Assembly (NCBI GenBank): GCA_947448095.1
Contig: CANFNN010000060.1
Span: 1-13,020 of the forward strand
Length of the DNA: 13,020 nucleotides
Reading direction: 5' to 3'
From: Bacteriovoracaceae bacterium
GTDB taxonomy: Bacteria > Bdellovibrionota > Bacteriovoracia > Bacteriovoracales > Bacteriovoracaceae
A program made the position numbers and the translations under genes. Every line of letters starts with the position of its first letter. Positions within the stretch are counted from its first letter, which is position 1. The notes below the pieces were generated by a model, which was given only the letters and a program-made list of their open reading frames with translations, did not search any database and was not told the DNA's origin. Of this stretch, positions 1-6,835 are shown one piece after another.

Positions 1-1148
1 CAAAATCGACTCAGTTTAGCTTCGATCTTTTTTACGTTAATACTGATTTTAAAAATATTCATAATGTAGTGACCAAAAATACGACCAATACCGTTAATTC
101 AAACGAAACGGGAAACTTTGAGGTGAATGCTAAACCGACTACCCTCATGGCCGTTCATTTTTCCACGCCACTCTTTGCGCCCGAAGGCCCTAAGTTCAAT
201 TTTAGTTTATTTGCACCAGTCGACCGGGTGATGGAAAGTGATACAGGCGACCCTTATGCTCCTCAGTATGTCATGTACGCCAATCGCTTTAGTCGCCCCA
301 ATATTACTTTTAACCTTGCCCAATCTTTTGGGGAATGGAGTTTTTCGGCCGGAGTTCACACTGGTATTCAAACCAATGGGGAAGCAAATTTTGTCACTCA
401 TACAACTCCCGGTACGTATAGTTTAGGAAAACTCAGTTATAATGCGAAACCTTCAGTCGGCGCTCTCGTTTCTATAGCCAAAAAAACCAATAATCATCTG
501 AGTTATTTTAATTTCCAACAGGAAATGAAATCTCGCTTTAAAAGTCGGGCCATCAGTGAAACAGAAATTGCTTCGGGGGCAGCCTTTCAATTTGATCTGG
601 ATATGACCTCACTGCTTTTTTATGATCCAATGACCATGAGACTAGGTCACCAAATTGATTTTGGTAAAAGTCAGCTCTATTTCTCGGTTGATTATCAGCA
701 GTGGAAAAATTTTGAGGCTTCGACTTTAAAAATTCAAAATAATGCGGGCTCAGTTAATAGTTCGAAAAATTTTGAAACCCTTAAATTAAGAAACATCTTT
801 ATTCCAAAGATTGGTTATGAAACGCAGCTGCATGAGAAATGGAAACTCAAAGCCGGCTATTTTTATCGCCAGTCCCCACTTGATGCGAATAATTTAAAGA
901 ATGCAGGCAACACAATTGATGTGGATAAGCACGTCGGCTCCCTTGGACTAGCGCATTTATTTTCATTTTACGGAAAAGATCTCACGCTGGATCTGGCCTA
1001 TCAGGCACATTTGCTAGTGCAACAAAAAATCAAAAAGACCGCAAAACAAGAAGATGACCAAACCGCTGGCTCAAAGATCGGTTCGCCAGGTTACATGGTT
1101 GGTGGTATGATCCACGTCCTGAGCTTTGGACTTAGCTGGATGTACTAA
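1..1148 (+). CDS. Outer-membrane beta-barrel protein, FadL/OMPP1-like (5' truncated by window edge)
   Basis: The frame is open from base 3, giving 381 visible residues; a GTG at 69 is internal and not the start, because in-frame sequence continues upstream (KSTQFSFDLFYVN...). The protein shows the alternating polar/aromatic strands of an outer-membrane barrel (LYFSVDYQQW, WKLKAGYFYRQSP, GKDLTLDLAYQAHLL) and ends in an aromatic strand, FGLSWMY, as barrel proteins do for assembly by the BAM complex. The layout, with a late YRQSP strand before the last strands, resembles the OMPP1/FadL/TodX family, which carries long-chain fatty acids or other hydrophobic compounds across the outer membrane. The N-terminal hatch and signal peptide lie outside the window, so substrate cannot be judged. 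The stop overlaps the smpB start as TAATG. It could instead be another OmpA-sized or larger barrel; barrel is firm, family is probable. Confidence 0.72.
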   Translation, partial: KSTQFSFDLFYVNTDFKNIHNVVTKNTTNTVNSNETGNFEVNAKPTTLMAVHFSTPLFAPEGPKFNFSLFAPVDRVMESDTGDPYAPQYVMYANRFSRPNITFNLAQSFGEWSFSAGVHTGIQTNGEANFVTHTTPGTYSLGKLSYNAKPSVGALVSIAKKTNNHLSYFNFQQEMKSRFKSRAISETEIASGAAFQFDLDMTSLLFYDPMTMRLGHQIDFGKSQLYFSVDYQQWKNFEASTLKIQNNAGSVNSSKNFETLKLRNIFIPKIGYETQLHEKWKLKAGYFYRQSPLDANNLKNAGNTIDVDKHVGSLGLAHLFSFYGKDLTLDLAYQAHLLVQQKIKKTAKQEDDQTAGSKIGSPGYMVGGMIHVLSFGLSWMY

Positions 1149-1597
1149 TGGGCATAAAAATTATCTGTAAAAATCAGCGTGCTGGTTATGACTACTTCTT
1201 GGAAGAGAAGTACGAGTGCGGCATTTCACTTCTGGGAACAGAGGTTAAGTCGATGCGTCAAGGAAAGGGAATCATAAATGACGCTTATGTAGTCATTGAT
1301 TCCCAAGGCGAAGCCTGGCTGCAAAACGCCACTATTCCCCATTATGATTTTGGGAATATTAATAACCATCCTGAGACCAGAAAGCGTAAGCTCTTGTTAA
1401 AACGAGAGGAAATTCACCAAATTGAGAAAAAAATGGCCGTCAAAGGCTATGCCTTAATCCCTTTGACGCTCTACTTTAAAGACTCTTTGGTCAAATGCGA
1501 AATCGCCCTGGCCAAAGGGAAAAAACTCTTTGATAAGCGTGACACTGCTGCTAAAAAGGACGTAGAGCGCAAACTAAGACAAGGACAGTACGAGTAA
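1148..1597 (+). CDS. smpB: SsrA-binding protein SmpB
   Basis: SmpB binds tmRNA and delivers it to ribosomes stalled on messages without a stop codon, so that the nascent chain is tagged for proteolysis. The 149-residue protein has the usual length and the family's signature stretches in order: ICKNQRAGYDYF near the N-terminus, GISLLGTEVKSMRQGKG (about residues 25-41), WLQNATIPHYDFGNINNH, RKRKLLLKREEI, and LIPLTLYFKDSLVKCEIALAKGKKLFDKRDT. The basic C-terminal tail after KRDT is the part that enters the mRNA path of the ribosome in this family. The ATG overlaps the preceding stop as TAATG and the stop overlaps the next ATG in the same way, so all three plus-strand genes look translationally coupled. 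No tmRNA gene is recognisable in the window. Confidence 0.97.
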   Translation: MGIKIICKNQRAGYDYFLEEKYECGISLLGTEVKSMRQGKGIINDAYVVIDSQGEAWLQNATIPHYDFGNINNHPETRKRKLLLKREEIHQIEKKMAVKGYALIPLTLYFKDSLVKCEIALAKGKKLFDKRDTAAKKDVERKLRQGQYE

Positions 1598-1938
1598 TGG
1601 AACCGACATTAGAAGATAACGTTCGAACCATCTACCCTCTTAACAAGACCAAAATCTTCAAGCACGAAGAAGCCTTGGAACTTGTTTCGCTTTTGATGCA
1701 CATCTCGGCCAAAACGAAACGTGACCTCAACGTTTTGAATTCTCAATTAGGCTTTTTTAAGACGAATTCGGATAAGGCCATGGCCATCCAGGAAAAAATC
1801 AACATTTCACTTCAGGCATGGTCAGATAAAATCAGACGTCTTGGGGCAATTCCAGTTTCTCTGTGTAAAGTTCGTATTCCAGGCGATGAAGGTCATTATC
1901 TTTGGGAATATCCTGAGAAACGTTTATACATGCACTAA
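1597..1938 (+). CDS. Small DUF2203-like protein
   Basis: This is a 113-residue soluble protein with no signal peptide or membrane segment. A helical N-terminal half (FKHEEALELVSLLMHISAKTKRDL) is followed by a second helical stretch and a short C-terminal part, LGAIPVSLCKVRIPGDEGHYLWEYPEKRLYMH. That order, an EEA-starting helix, a helix ending in LG, then a short beta part ending in an aromatic-rich region and a terminal His, resembles the DUF2203 family, whose function is unknown. The match is by layout, not by a diagnostic motif. Start and coupling to smpB are clear: the ATG overlaps the smpB stop as TAATG. It is the last gene of the run and ends in a hairpin shared with the convergent minus-strand gene. 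Confidence 0.6.
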   Translation: MEPTLEDNVRTIYPLNKTKIFKHEEALELVSLLMHISAKTKRDLNVLNSQLGFFKTNSDKAMAIQEKINISLQAWSDKIRRLGAIPVSLCKVRIPGDEGHYLWEYPEKRLYMH

Positions 1939-1959
1939 TCGCTTCTAAAGCAGATTAGT
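1934..1959. terminator. Hairpin at convergent stops, possible bidirectional terminator
   Basis: ACTAATCGCTT (1934-1944) pairs with AAGCAGATTAGT (1948-1959) except for one bulged A at 1952, leaving a three-base CTA loop. The plus-strand stop TAA (1936-1938) lies in the left arm and the minus-strand stop TAG is the loop itself (1945-1947). Neither side has a clear T-run, so intrinsic termination is uncertain; it may instead mark 3' ends or block read-through. Confidence 0.5.
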
Positions 1960-2673
1960 CACACCTTCATACAACAATTTTAGCGCAATCAGACCCAATA
2001 GAATGTTGAGCATTAAATCGAATTTTGCGTCGGAGATTTTCTGCGAGATTGGTATCGAAGCTGCTACCCCTACGAGCGAAGCCAGTGCAAGAATGAGAAC
2101 GTGCTCTTTTAAAGCAAAAAAATCAACTCCCCCTGCCCCCCAAAATGCCATAATTTTTGAAAGCTGAAGCATCGCCTGACCGGCACTTTTGGTGGAAAGC
2201 ATGCCTTGTCGCTCAATTTTTATGCGGTTAAAAAATGGCATCACGAGTGGGCCGACGGCCCCTACAAATACCCCTAGAAATCCTGAGACCGCACCTAGGA
2301 GAACAAATGTTTTTAGTACGGGCTCGCCCTTTGGTTTAAAACGAAGCGGCACGATTGAAAAAAGAATCGAGACGCCCACAAAAATTTTCAACCAATTAGG
2401 ATTCACGAGATGAAAGAGTTTGGCACCCATCCAAGCAGCGGGAATCATCAGCAGTGAATAAGCGACGACAACTTTCCAGTTCACCTGCTTAAAAAAGATC
2501 CCTGTCCTCAGAGCGTTCGCTGATAGCTGAGTAAAACTATGAAGTGGAATCGCTAATCCCGGTGGGAAAACGAGTAAAAGTCCGGCGAGAATAAGAGTTC
2601 CACCACCTAGACCAGTAAGGCTTGAAATGAGGGCACCGGTTGTAACGAGAATGAATAACAAAAGAGAACTCAT
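1945..2673 (-). CDS. TauE/SafE-family membrane permease
   Basis: This 242-residue polytopic membrane protein belongs to the TauE/SafE family (PF01925), whose members are proposed exporters of sulfite, sulfoacetate or related small anions in the inner membrane. The N-terminal GALISSLTGLGGGTLILAGLL is the family's glycine-rich first repeat, followed by the LHSFTQLSANALRTGIFFKQVNWK segment with polar residues typical of the half-repeat boundary. The second repeat begins at about residue 125 (LGAVSGFLGVFVGAVGPLVMPFF). I count seven to eight hydrophobic segments and the length is normal. The substrate cannot be told from sequence. Its ATG overlaps the stop of the upstream DUF2252 gene as TAATG, so the two are co-translated, but no functional link between these families is known to me. 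Confidence 0.9.
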   Translation of the reverse strand: MSSLLLFILVTTGALISSLTGLGGGTLILAGLLLVFPPGLAIPLHSFTQLSANALRTGIFFKQVNWKVVVAYSLLMIPAAWMGAKLFHLVNPNWLKIFVGVSILFSIVPLRFKPKGEPVLKTFVLLGAVSGFLGVFVGAVGPLVMPFFNRIKIERQGMLSTKSAGQAMLQLSKIMAFWGAGGVDFFALKEHVLILALASLVGVAASIPISQKISDAKFDLMLNILLGLIALKLLYEGVTNLL

Positions 2674-3782
2674 TACCAGCCCTTGTAGTCCTGATAAAGT
2701 TGAATTTTTCTTCGCATCGCCTCGAAGGCCAAAGACAATTCAAACGTGAATAGTTTCGAAATTTTATAATAACGATCAAAGTTTTCTCGAAAATCTATTT
2801 CGATTAGCTCGGCATCCTTAGGGTCTTTCAAGCCTTTACGGTGGCCTTTTCCAAGCTCAGAGCCAACAGAATAGGCAAAGTCACACAACTCATCTTTATC
2901 AAGAAACTTTTTAACCTTAACTGCGAATGAAGGAATTTGTCGTCCCCAGTACTGTTTCCCATCATGAGTACAGTAACCCAGGCGCTCTTCCATTCCATCA
3001 GCAAAAATTTTACTGGCCTCGATCATTCTCAGGCCATGATGCTCATAGGGAGAATAGAAAAAACGATTATTCTTCTCTTCATAAACTTCTTTAATATCTA
3101 AAAGGATAGCATCAACACGAGAGTCAGGGTTTTTAGGAAGTAATGAATAGATATAGTGCTTTTTACCAAGACTGCCCGGAGTAAAGCCGACTTCATCAAT
3201 GTAGTACTCATTCATTAAGCTCAGTTCATTTCTTGAATCAAGAAATTTCTCTAACAACTGATTTGTAGTCGTGCTTTTAGTACTGATCTGAAAATCACGC
3301 ATTTTTTTCGCCCATTTTTTATTGGCGCGTAAGTAATTGCGAGTGTTCAGTTGCCAATTATCAGGCTTAGTCTCTTTGAGCATTTTAAGCTGTTTGTGAG
3401 GAATTTCCGGATTAAGAAAATGAGTATAATAGGCATCTATGAAATGCTCCACCACCCTATGATCGAGAAATCCCCCCTCATTTTCCCGTCTCAGAGAAAG
3501 GGAGCTTAGAAAACGAATGATATCCCAACTGTACGGACCCATCCTCGATCGATCAAAGTCCATCATGGCCGAGCCACGCAAGGTTCGAACGTAATTATCA
3601 ATGTGAGGATTTCCATGAATAAAGGTAGTGGGAACTTTTGTCAGATCTACAAAACGATGAAACTTGGCCTGCATAATGGGCCCCGCTAATCTAAAGAACA
3701 AGTAGCGCGCCTCTTTGCGGCCCAAAGGTGCAGTACCCAAGCGTTTTTGAAAGATTTGACTGTGACGAAGATACTCTTCCAT
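2673..3782 (-). CDS. DUF2252 family protein with altered catalytic-like motif
   Basis: This is a 369-residue cytoplasmic protein. An N-terminal FFRLAGPIM stretch (residues 29-37) precedes IHGNPHIDNY (55-64) and MDFDRSRMGPYSWDIIRFLSS (74-94), which line up with the GDAHLxNFG and DFDE...GPxxWDlkRLaaS motifs of DUF2252. That family is distantly related to aminoglycoside phosphotransferase and kinase folds; its function is unknown. The C-terminal half contains a further block, FAYSVGSELGKGHRKGL, near residue 302, as in the family. The Asp of the first motif is Asn58 here, so any phosphotransfer activity is doubtful. The ATG at 3782 has no Shine-Dalgarno sequence but sits 6 nt behind a -10-like TATACT. 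It is the first gene of a two-gene unit with the TauE-like permease. Confidence 0.8.
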   Translation of the reverse strand: MEEYLRHSQIFQKRLGTAPLGRKEARYLFFRLAGPIMQAKFHRFVDLTKVPTTFIHGNPHIDNYVRTLRGSAMMDFDRSRMGPYSWDIIRFLSSLSLRRENEGGFLDHRVVEHFIDAYYTHFLNPEIPHKQLKMLKETKPDNWQLNTRNYLRANKKWAKKMRDFQISTKSTTTNQLLEKFLDSRNELSLMNEYYIDEVGFTPGSLGKKHYIYSLLPKNPDSRVDAILLDIKEVYEEKNNRFFYSPYEHHGLRMIEASKIFADGMEERLGYCTHDGKQYWGRQIPSFAVKVKKFLDKDELCDFAYSVGSELGKGHRKGLKDPKDAELIEIDFRENFDRYYKISKLFTFELSLAFEAMRRKIQLYQDYKGW

Positions 3783-3835
3783 TGAATAAGTATAACAGAA
3801 TTCCCTTCTTTTTGGATTTAAGTTATTATTGGTCC
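3783..3835. promoter_or_regulatory. Divergent promoter region, possibly giving leaderless transcripts
   Basis: These 53 bp separate two head-to-head genes. TATACT on the minus strand (3794-3789) and TATTAT on the plus strand (3824-3829) each end exactly 6 nt before the respective ATG, at 3782 and 3836, and neither ATG has a Shine-Dalgarno sequence. A start site 6-8 nt after each -10 would fall at or next to the start codon. No convincing -35 box is visible; both would lie in the 29 bp between the two -10 boxes and so would overlap. Confidence 0.4.
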
Positions 3836-4342
3836 ATGAAAGAGAAACTTCTGGCCCATTTCCATAAGATTGGTCCCCGCCGGTTCGTAATTGGAACCGT
3901 CACCATGTTAATCATTACGGATATTCTTAACTGCGTTTACCTGAAATTGGCCTGGATCAAAAACGATCTCTCTCAGAGGATGGTTCTCCAGATTATCGAT
4001 CAGATGAAACTTCAACCAGCAGATTTTAACCCAACGACGATGCTCGAAATCGGTGGGTTGGTGGATAAATCGTTCGATTTTTTCATGTTCATTATTCTAA
4101 TTAATAATCTTTTTTTCTACTTCTTCTATCTGCGCCAAAAGCTTTGGGCCCAAGGCTATGTCCTTTTTTATACTCTAACAGCAGCTCTCTTTTCGGGTAC
4201 ATTACTTTTTGATGGTTATGGAATGGGTTCAGGATGGTTAATATTTAACCTCATGACGATACCGTTTTATTTGTACCTTTATATGGGCGTAAAACTACTT
4301 AAGGACGAGACGACTCTTGTGCCACAAAAGAAGGCACGATAA
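3836..4342 (+). CDS. Small four-helix membrane protein, unknown function
   Basis: I do not recognise this 168-residue protein. It has about four hydrophobic segments: FVIGTVTMLIITDILNCVYLKLA (about 17-39), FFMFIILINNLFFYFFYL (about 82-99), GYVLFYTLTAALFSGTLLF (about 108-126) and WLIFNLMTIPFYLYLYMGV (about 134-152). The 40-residue loop between the first two is amphipathic and charged, and the C-terminus is short and basic (PQKKAR). I chose ATG 3836 (MKEKLLAHFHK) because a GTG at 3728 in the same frame would place 36 extra residues antisense inside the DUF2252 gene. Its last 44 bp overlap the end of the convergent gene on the minus strand. It stands alone on this strand. Confidence 0.8.
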   Translation: MKEKLLAHFHKIGPRRFVIGTVTMLIITDILNCVYLKLAWIKNDLSQRMVLQIIDQMKLQPADFNPTTMLEIGGLVDKSFDFFMFIILINNLFFYFFYLRQKLWAQGYVLFYTLTAALFSGTLLFDGYGMGSGWLIFNLMTIPFYLYLYMGVKLLKDETTLVPQKKAR

Positions 4343-5276
4343 AGTTTGCCCCATCCGAGGTTCCCCAGTCAGGAATTTCTCGAAGTCCATTCATGAGCAT
4401 GCGCTGGCCAACAACTGATAAGATAAATGAATCAAAGGCTTGACCATTTTTGGTAATAGTATCGAGATCATTTTCGTAAATAAAAATATCCATATTCTTT
4501 TCGATCTGCTGAACAATCATTTCGCGAGCCGAAGGAGCAAGCTCTAGATCCAATAGTTGAAACATAGTTGATTTATTGATGATATGAGCACGATAAAGCT
4601 CAATGAGACTAATCTCAATACTTGATTCGTACATCTTTAAGTCTCGAGGAAGATGCCGGACCAAATACTTCAATCGAGCAAGAAGCATGACTGACACATT
4701 TCCAAATGAATCATAAGATATTTTAAAAACATCTAATAATTGATCGTAGTAATTCTTCCAGATCCAAAAATCCAAGGGACGATGCCAGTAGGGAACAAAT
4801 CCCTTTCTTAGTTTTCGTTTGAAGGCACGTGAAAGCATATGTTCATCAGGATTTTTTTTCGTGATATTTTTTGCATAATCAACTTCAAGAGAGGCAATTC
4901 GGTCTTGTTCATATTTCTTAGGATTGCACCGCTCATACTCGGCATCTTCATCGAGTAGCTTTTCCATTTCACTTCTTACTTCAATAATCTCCCGACGAGG
5001 GCACGCATGTGCACCAGTACAGTTATTTAAACAAGCCTCTTCACAAGGGGGACGACTAAGAGGGAAATCAACAATCAACTCCCTGAGACCATATTGCTCT
5101 ACCCAAGAAGCAATAATCGCATCTCGGTCCTGAATCTCTTCGTCTTTCACCTGATGCAGGGATTTTAAAAACCAACGTTTTTTTTCAGGGTAATACTCAA
5201 GTAAAGAAAGAAAAAAATTCTCTCTTCTGCCTCCACCGAGGCTCATTCCTGCGACGTTTTTTGATTCAGTACTCAA
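4299..5276 (-). CDS. Probable RNase H-fold protein with a four-Cys insertion (DUF429-like layout)
   Basis: I do not recognise a named family for this 325-residue protein, but its layout resembles DUF429-type RNase H-fold proteins. A first strand, VAGMSLGGGRRENFFLSLLEYY (8-29), is followed by ELIVDFPLSRPPC (66-78), with Asp70 where such folds carry an acidic residue. A cysteine cluster comes next, C78-x3-C82-x3-C86-x5-C92, a plausible zinc or Fe-S site. A charged region (about 98-165) and a late SIEISLIELY strand (219-228) precede NGQAFDSFILSVVGQ (277-291), like the C-terminal Asp helix of that fold. The position expected to hold the first catalytic Asp is Ser12. It is the last gene of the salvage operon, 12 nt after the GHMP kinase. 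TTG 5276 is preferred because an AGGAG lies 6 nt upstream, whereas the ATG at residue 11 has its only AGGA directly abutting. The 3' end overlaps the opposite-strand gene by 44 bp. Confidence 0.6.
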   Translation of the reverse strand: MSTESKNVAGMSLGGGRRENFFLSLLEYYPEKKRWFLKSLHQVKDEEIQDRDAIIASWVEQYGLRELIVDFPLSRPPCEEACLNNCTGAHACPRREIIEVRSEMEKLLDEDAEYERCNPKKYEQDRIASLEVDYAKNITKKNPDEHMLSRAFKRKLRKGFVPYWHRPLDFWIWKNYYDQLLDVFKISYDSFGNVSVMLLARLKYLVRHLPRDLKMYESSIEISLIELYRAHIINKSTMFQLLDLELAPSAREMIVQQIEKNMDIFIYENDLDTITKNGQAFDSFILSVVGQRMLMNGLREIPDWGTSDGANFIVPSFVAQESSRP

Positions 5277-5287
5277 GGAGAACTCCT
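5276..5287 (-). promoter_or_regulatory. Shine-Dalgarno within a 12-bp palindrome
   Basis: On the minus strand the sequence is AGGAGTTCTCCT. The AGGAG is the ribosome binding site for the TTG start at 5276 with a 6-nt gap, and it decides that start. The same bases form a perfect palindrome, so the site could fold back on CTCCT or be bound as a dimer site. With so few bases the palindrome may be chance. Confidence 0.55.
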
Positions 5288-5288
5288 G

Positions 5289-6302
5289 CTAAAGGGGTGC
5301 CTCTACTTTAAACGGAAGAATTTCCATTCCGTGCGCTCTGACTTTGGCTTCGATCACATTAGGATCAAGGCCCTTGTGAACGAGAATAAAACATCCACCA
5401 CCACCAGCACCGCACATTTTTAATCCTATCACATTTCCTTCCAGTCTCAGCTCAGCTGTAAACTGGCGAATTTTTTCCGTCGTGATGCCAGGAAATAGTT
5501 TTTCGCGCTCAAGGCCCTCAAGAGCAATGTTTTTGAGCATCTCGTCCCAATGCCTATCTTTAATGGCCAAATAGGTGGCGTGAGAAATTTCAGCAATTCG
5601 TGTCAGACCATTTACAACTTCAGGCTTTTTATCAAAGAAAGCTTTATAAACTTCCCAGTTATTAATGCCTGATGCACGGGACTGGCCTGAAGAGATAAGA
5701 GTCAAGTGAGCTTCAAGTACGTTTTTTAGTTCATCTGAATAAAGCTGCTCAACTTTAATTTCGCCTTCGATTCCTCTGACGGCGAGAACTCCACCGGTAA
5801 GAGCGGGAAAATAATCCTGATATCCGGCCATGCCTTGATTCAAAATACGACTCTCAACAGCTTTCACACGAACAACTGCCGTGTGACGGTCATAATTGTG
5901 ACCCGTAAAATTACAAAGGGCGCGGTATAAAGTCACACCCATGGCCGATGATCCGCCCAGGCCTGATCCTGCAGGAGCACCTGAAGCAAGTTCAAGTTTA
6001 AGACCTGAATTAATATTAAACAGACGCAAGATCTGAAGAATAAAACTCATCTCTGCAAATTCATTGGAATAAACCATACGATCTTCAGTCAAATCTGAAG
6101 CTTCGTATTTATATGATTTATTGTAATCCTTAGAATGGATTTCAATTCCATTAAAAGCGATTTTAGAAAGTGTGACGGAAGCCTTAAGCCCCGTGGCCAC
6201 GTTCAATGTCACAACATTTTTAATGATTAAGTTAATGGGCTCGATATCCAGAGTTCCACCAACAAGATCAACTCTTACACTGCCTTGATTAGTTACCTGC
6301 AT
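5289..6302 (-). CDS. GHMP-family sugar kinase (COG2605/HddA-like)
   Basis: This 337-residue enzyme belongs to the GHMP kinases (galactokinase, homoserine, mevalonate, phosphomevalonate), which transfer phosphate from ATP to a small hydroxyl substrate. All three family motifs are present: RVDLVGGTLDI (10-20), GAPAGSGLGGSSAMG (108-122, the ATP phosphate loop) and KMCGAGGGGCFILV (295-308). YQDYFPALTGG (161-171) matches the QDQYAATFGG-like region of the D-glycero-D-manno-heptose 7-phosphate kinase group, which has about this length. The substrate may be a heptose phosphate or another sugar; a mevalonate-type substrate is not excluded. Its ATG overlaps the hpt gene by 14 nt, with only a weak GGAA upstream. 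Placement between base salvage and an RNase H-like gene does not point to a substrate. Confidence 0.88.
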   Translation of the reverse strand: MQVTNQGSVRVDLVGGTLDIEPINLIIKNVVTLNVATGLKASVTLSKIAFNGIEIHSKDYNKSYKYEASDLTEDRMVYSNEFAEMSFILQILRLFNINSGLKLELASGAPAGSGLGGSSAMGVTLYRALCNFTGHNYDRHTAVVRVKAVESRILNQGMAGYQDYFPALTGGVLAVRGIEGEIKVEQLYSDELKNVLEAHLTLISSGQSRASGINNWEVYKAFFDKKPEVVNGLTRIAEISHATYLAIKDRHWDEMLKNIALEGLEREKLFPGITTEKIRQFTAELRLEGNVIGLKMCGAGGGGCFILVHKGLDPNVIEAKVRAHGMEILPFKVEAPL

Positions 6303-6819
6303 TTAAAATTCCAATGTATGGGAGTTCGCGGTAGCGGCCAGCATAATCCAGGCCGTAACCAATAACGAATTTATCTTCGATTTCAAAACCTAAATAATCA
6401 ATTTTAACCGGATGTTTTAATTTGACCGGTTTAAACAGAAGAGAAGCAAGCTTGACTGTCTTGGGTTTTCTAACTGCCATGATATCCATGAGGGTTTTAA
6501 TCGTAAGACCTGTATCGACAATGTCTTCAACGATCAAAACATTCTTACCTTCAATATTGGCGGTGATATCCATTTCTAAACGAACATTACCGGAACTATT
6601 TGTTGAGTCTCCGTATGATGAGAGTGAAATGAATTCTAAAGAAATTGGTCGATTGATCTTTTTAATTAAATCTGAACAAAAGACGAAGGCGCCTTTAAGA
6701 ACACAAATAACAACTAAATCCTCGTCTTCAAAATCTTTTGTAATCGCATTTCCGAGAGCTTGAATTCTCAAGGAGATTTCATCTTCGGTGATTAATGCTT
6801 CAGGTGTATAAAGTTCCAT
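6289..6819 (-). CDS. hpt: Hypoxanthine(-guanine) phosphoribosyltransferase
   Basis: The 176-residue cytoplasmic enzyme converts hypoxanthine, and usually guanine, plus PRPP into IMP or GMP. Its length is typical. Motifs in order are LKGAFVF (41-47, the cis-peptide loop binding pyrophosphate), LSSYGDST (66-73, the flexible loop closing over the active site), VLIVEDIVDTGLTI (94-107, the PRPP-binding loop with the acidic ED pair and Asp102), VKIDYLGFEIEDKFVIGYGLDYAGRYRELPYIG (138-170, the base-binding part, with the Lys-Phe-Val that stacks on purine). It follows upp by 10 nt with a good AGGAG, and its 3' end overlaps the GHMP kinase start by 14 nt, so it is part of the salvage operon. All catalytic residues I can judge are present. 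Confidence 0.96.
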   Translation of the reverse strand: MELYTPEALITEDEISLRIQALGNAITKDFEDEDLVVICVLKGAFVFCSDLIKKINRPISLEFISLSSYGDSTNSSGNVRLEMDITANIEGKNVLIVEDIVDTGLTIKTLMDIMAVRKPKTVKLASLLFKPVKLKHPVKIDYLGFEIEDKFVIGYGLDYAGRYRELPYIGILNAGN

Positions 6820-6835
6820 CTTTTTTCTCCTAGCA
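6820..6835 (-). promoter_or_regulatory. Ribosome binding site of hpt overlapping upp stop
   Basis: The minus strand reads TGCTAGGAGAAAAAAG before the ATG at 6819. The upp stop TAG forms the first bases of the TAGGAG ribosome site, with a 7-nt spacer. Termination of upp therefore occurs on the hpt ribosome site, which supports translational coupling. Confidence 0.75.

Noticed and set aside
69..71. GTG as start of the barrel gene
   Set aside because: The frame is open from base 3 through this codon with barrel-like sequence before it, and no ribosome site precedes it; the true start is outside the window.
1598..1944. tmRNA gene next to smpB
   Set aside because: The region after smpB is a coupled protein-coding gene, and I see no tRNA-like acceptor end or tag-coding frame.
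3728..3835. N-terminal extension of the small membrane protein from GTG 3728
   Set aside because: It would be antisense to the start of the DUF2252 gene, and the sequence before ATG 3836 (MQYPSVFERFDCDED...) looks like a shadow of that gene, not a signal or membrane segment.
6422..6763. Plus-strand open frame of 113 codons opposite hpt
   Set aside because: Antisense shadow of a conserved enzyme gene; its translation shows no domain and starts without a ribosome site.
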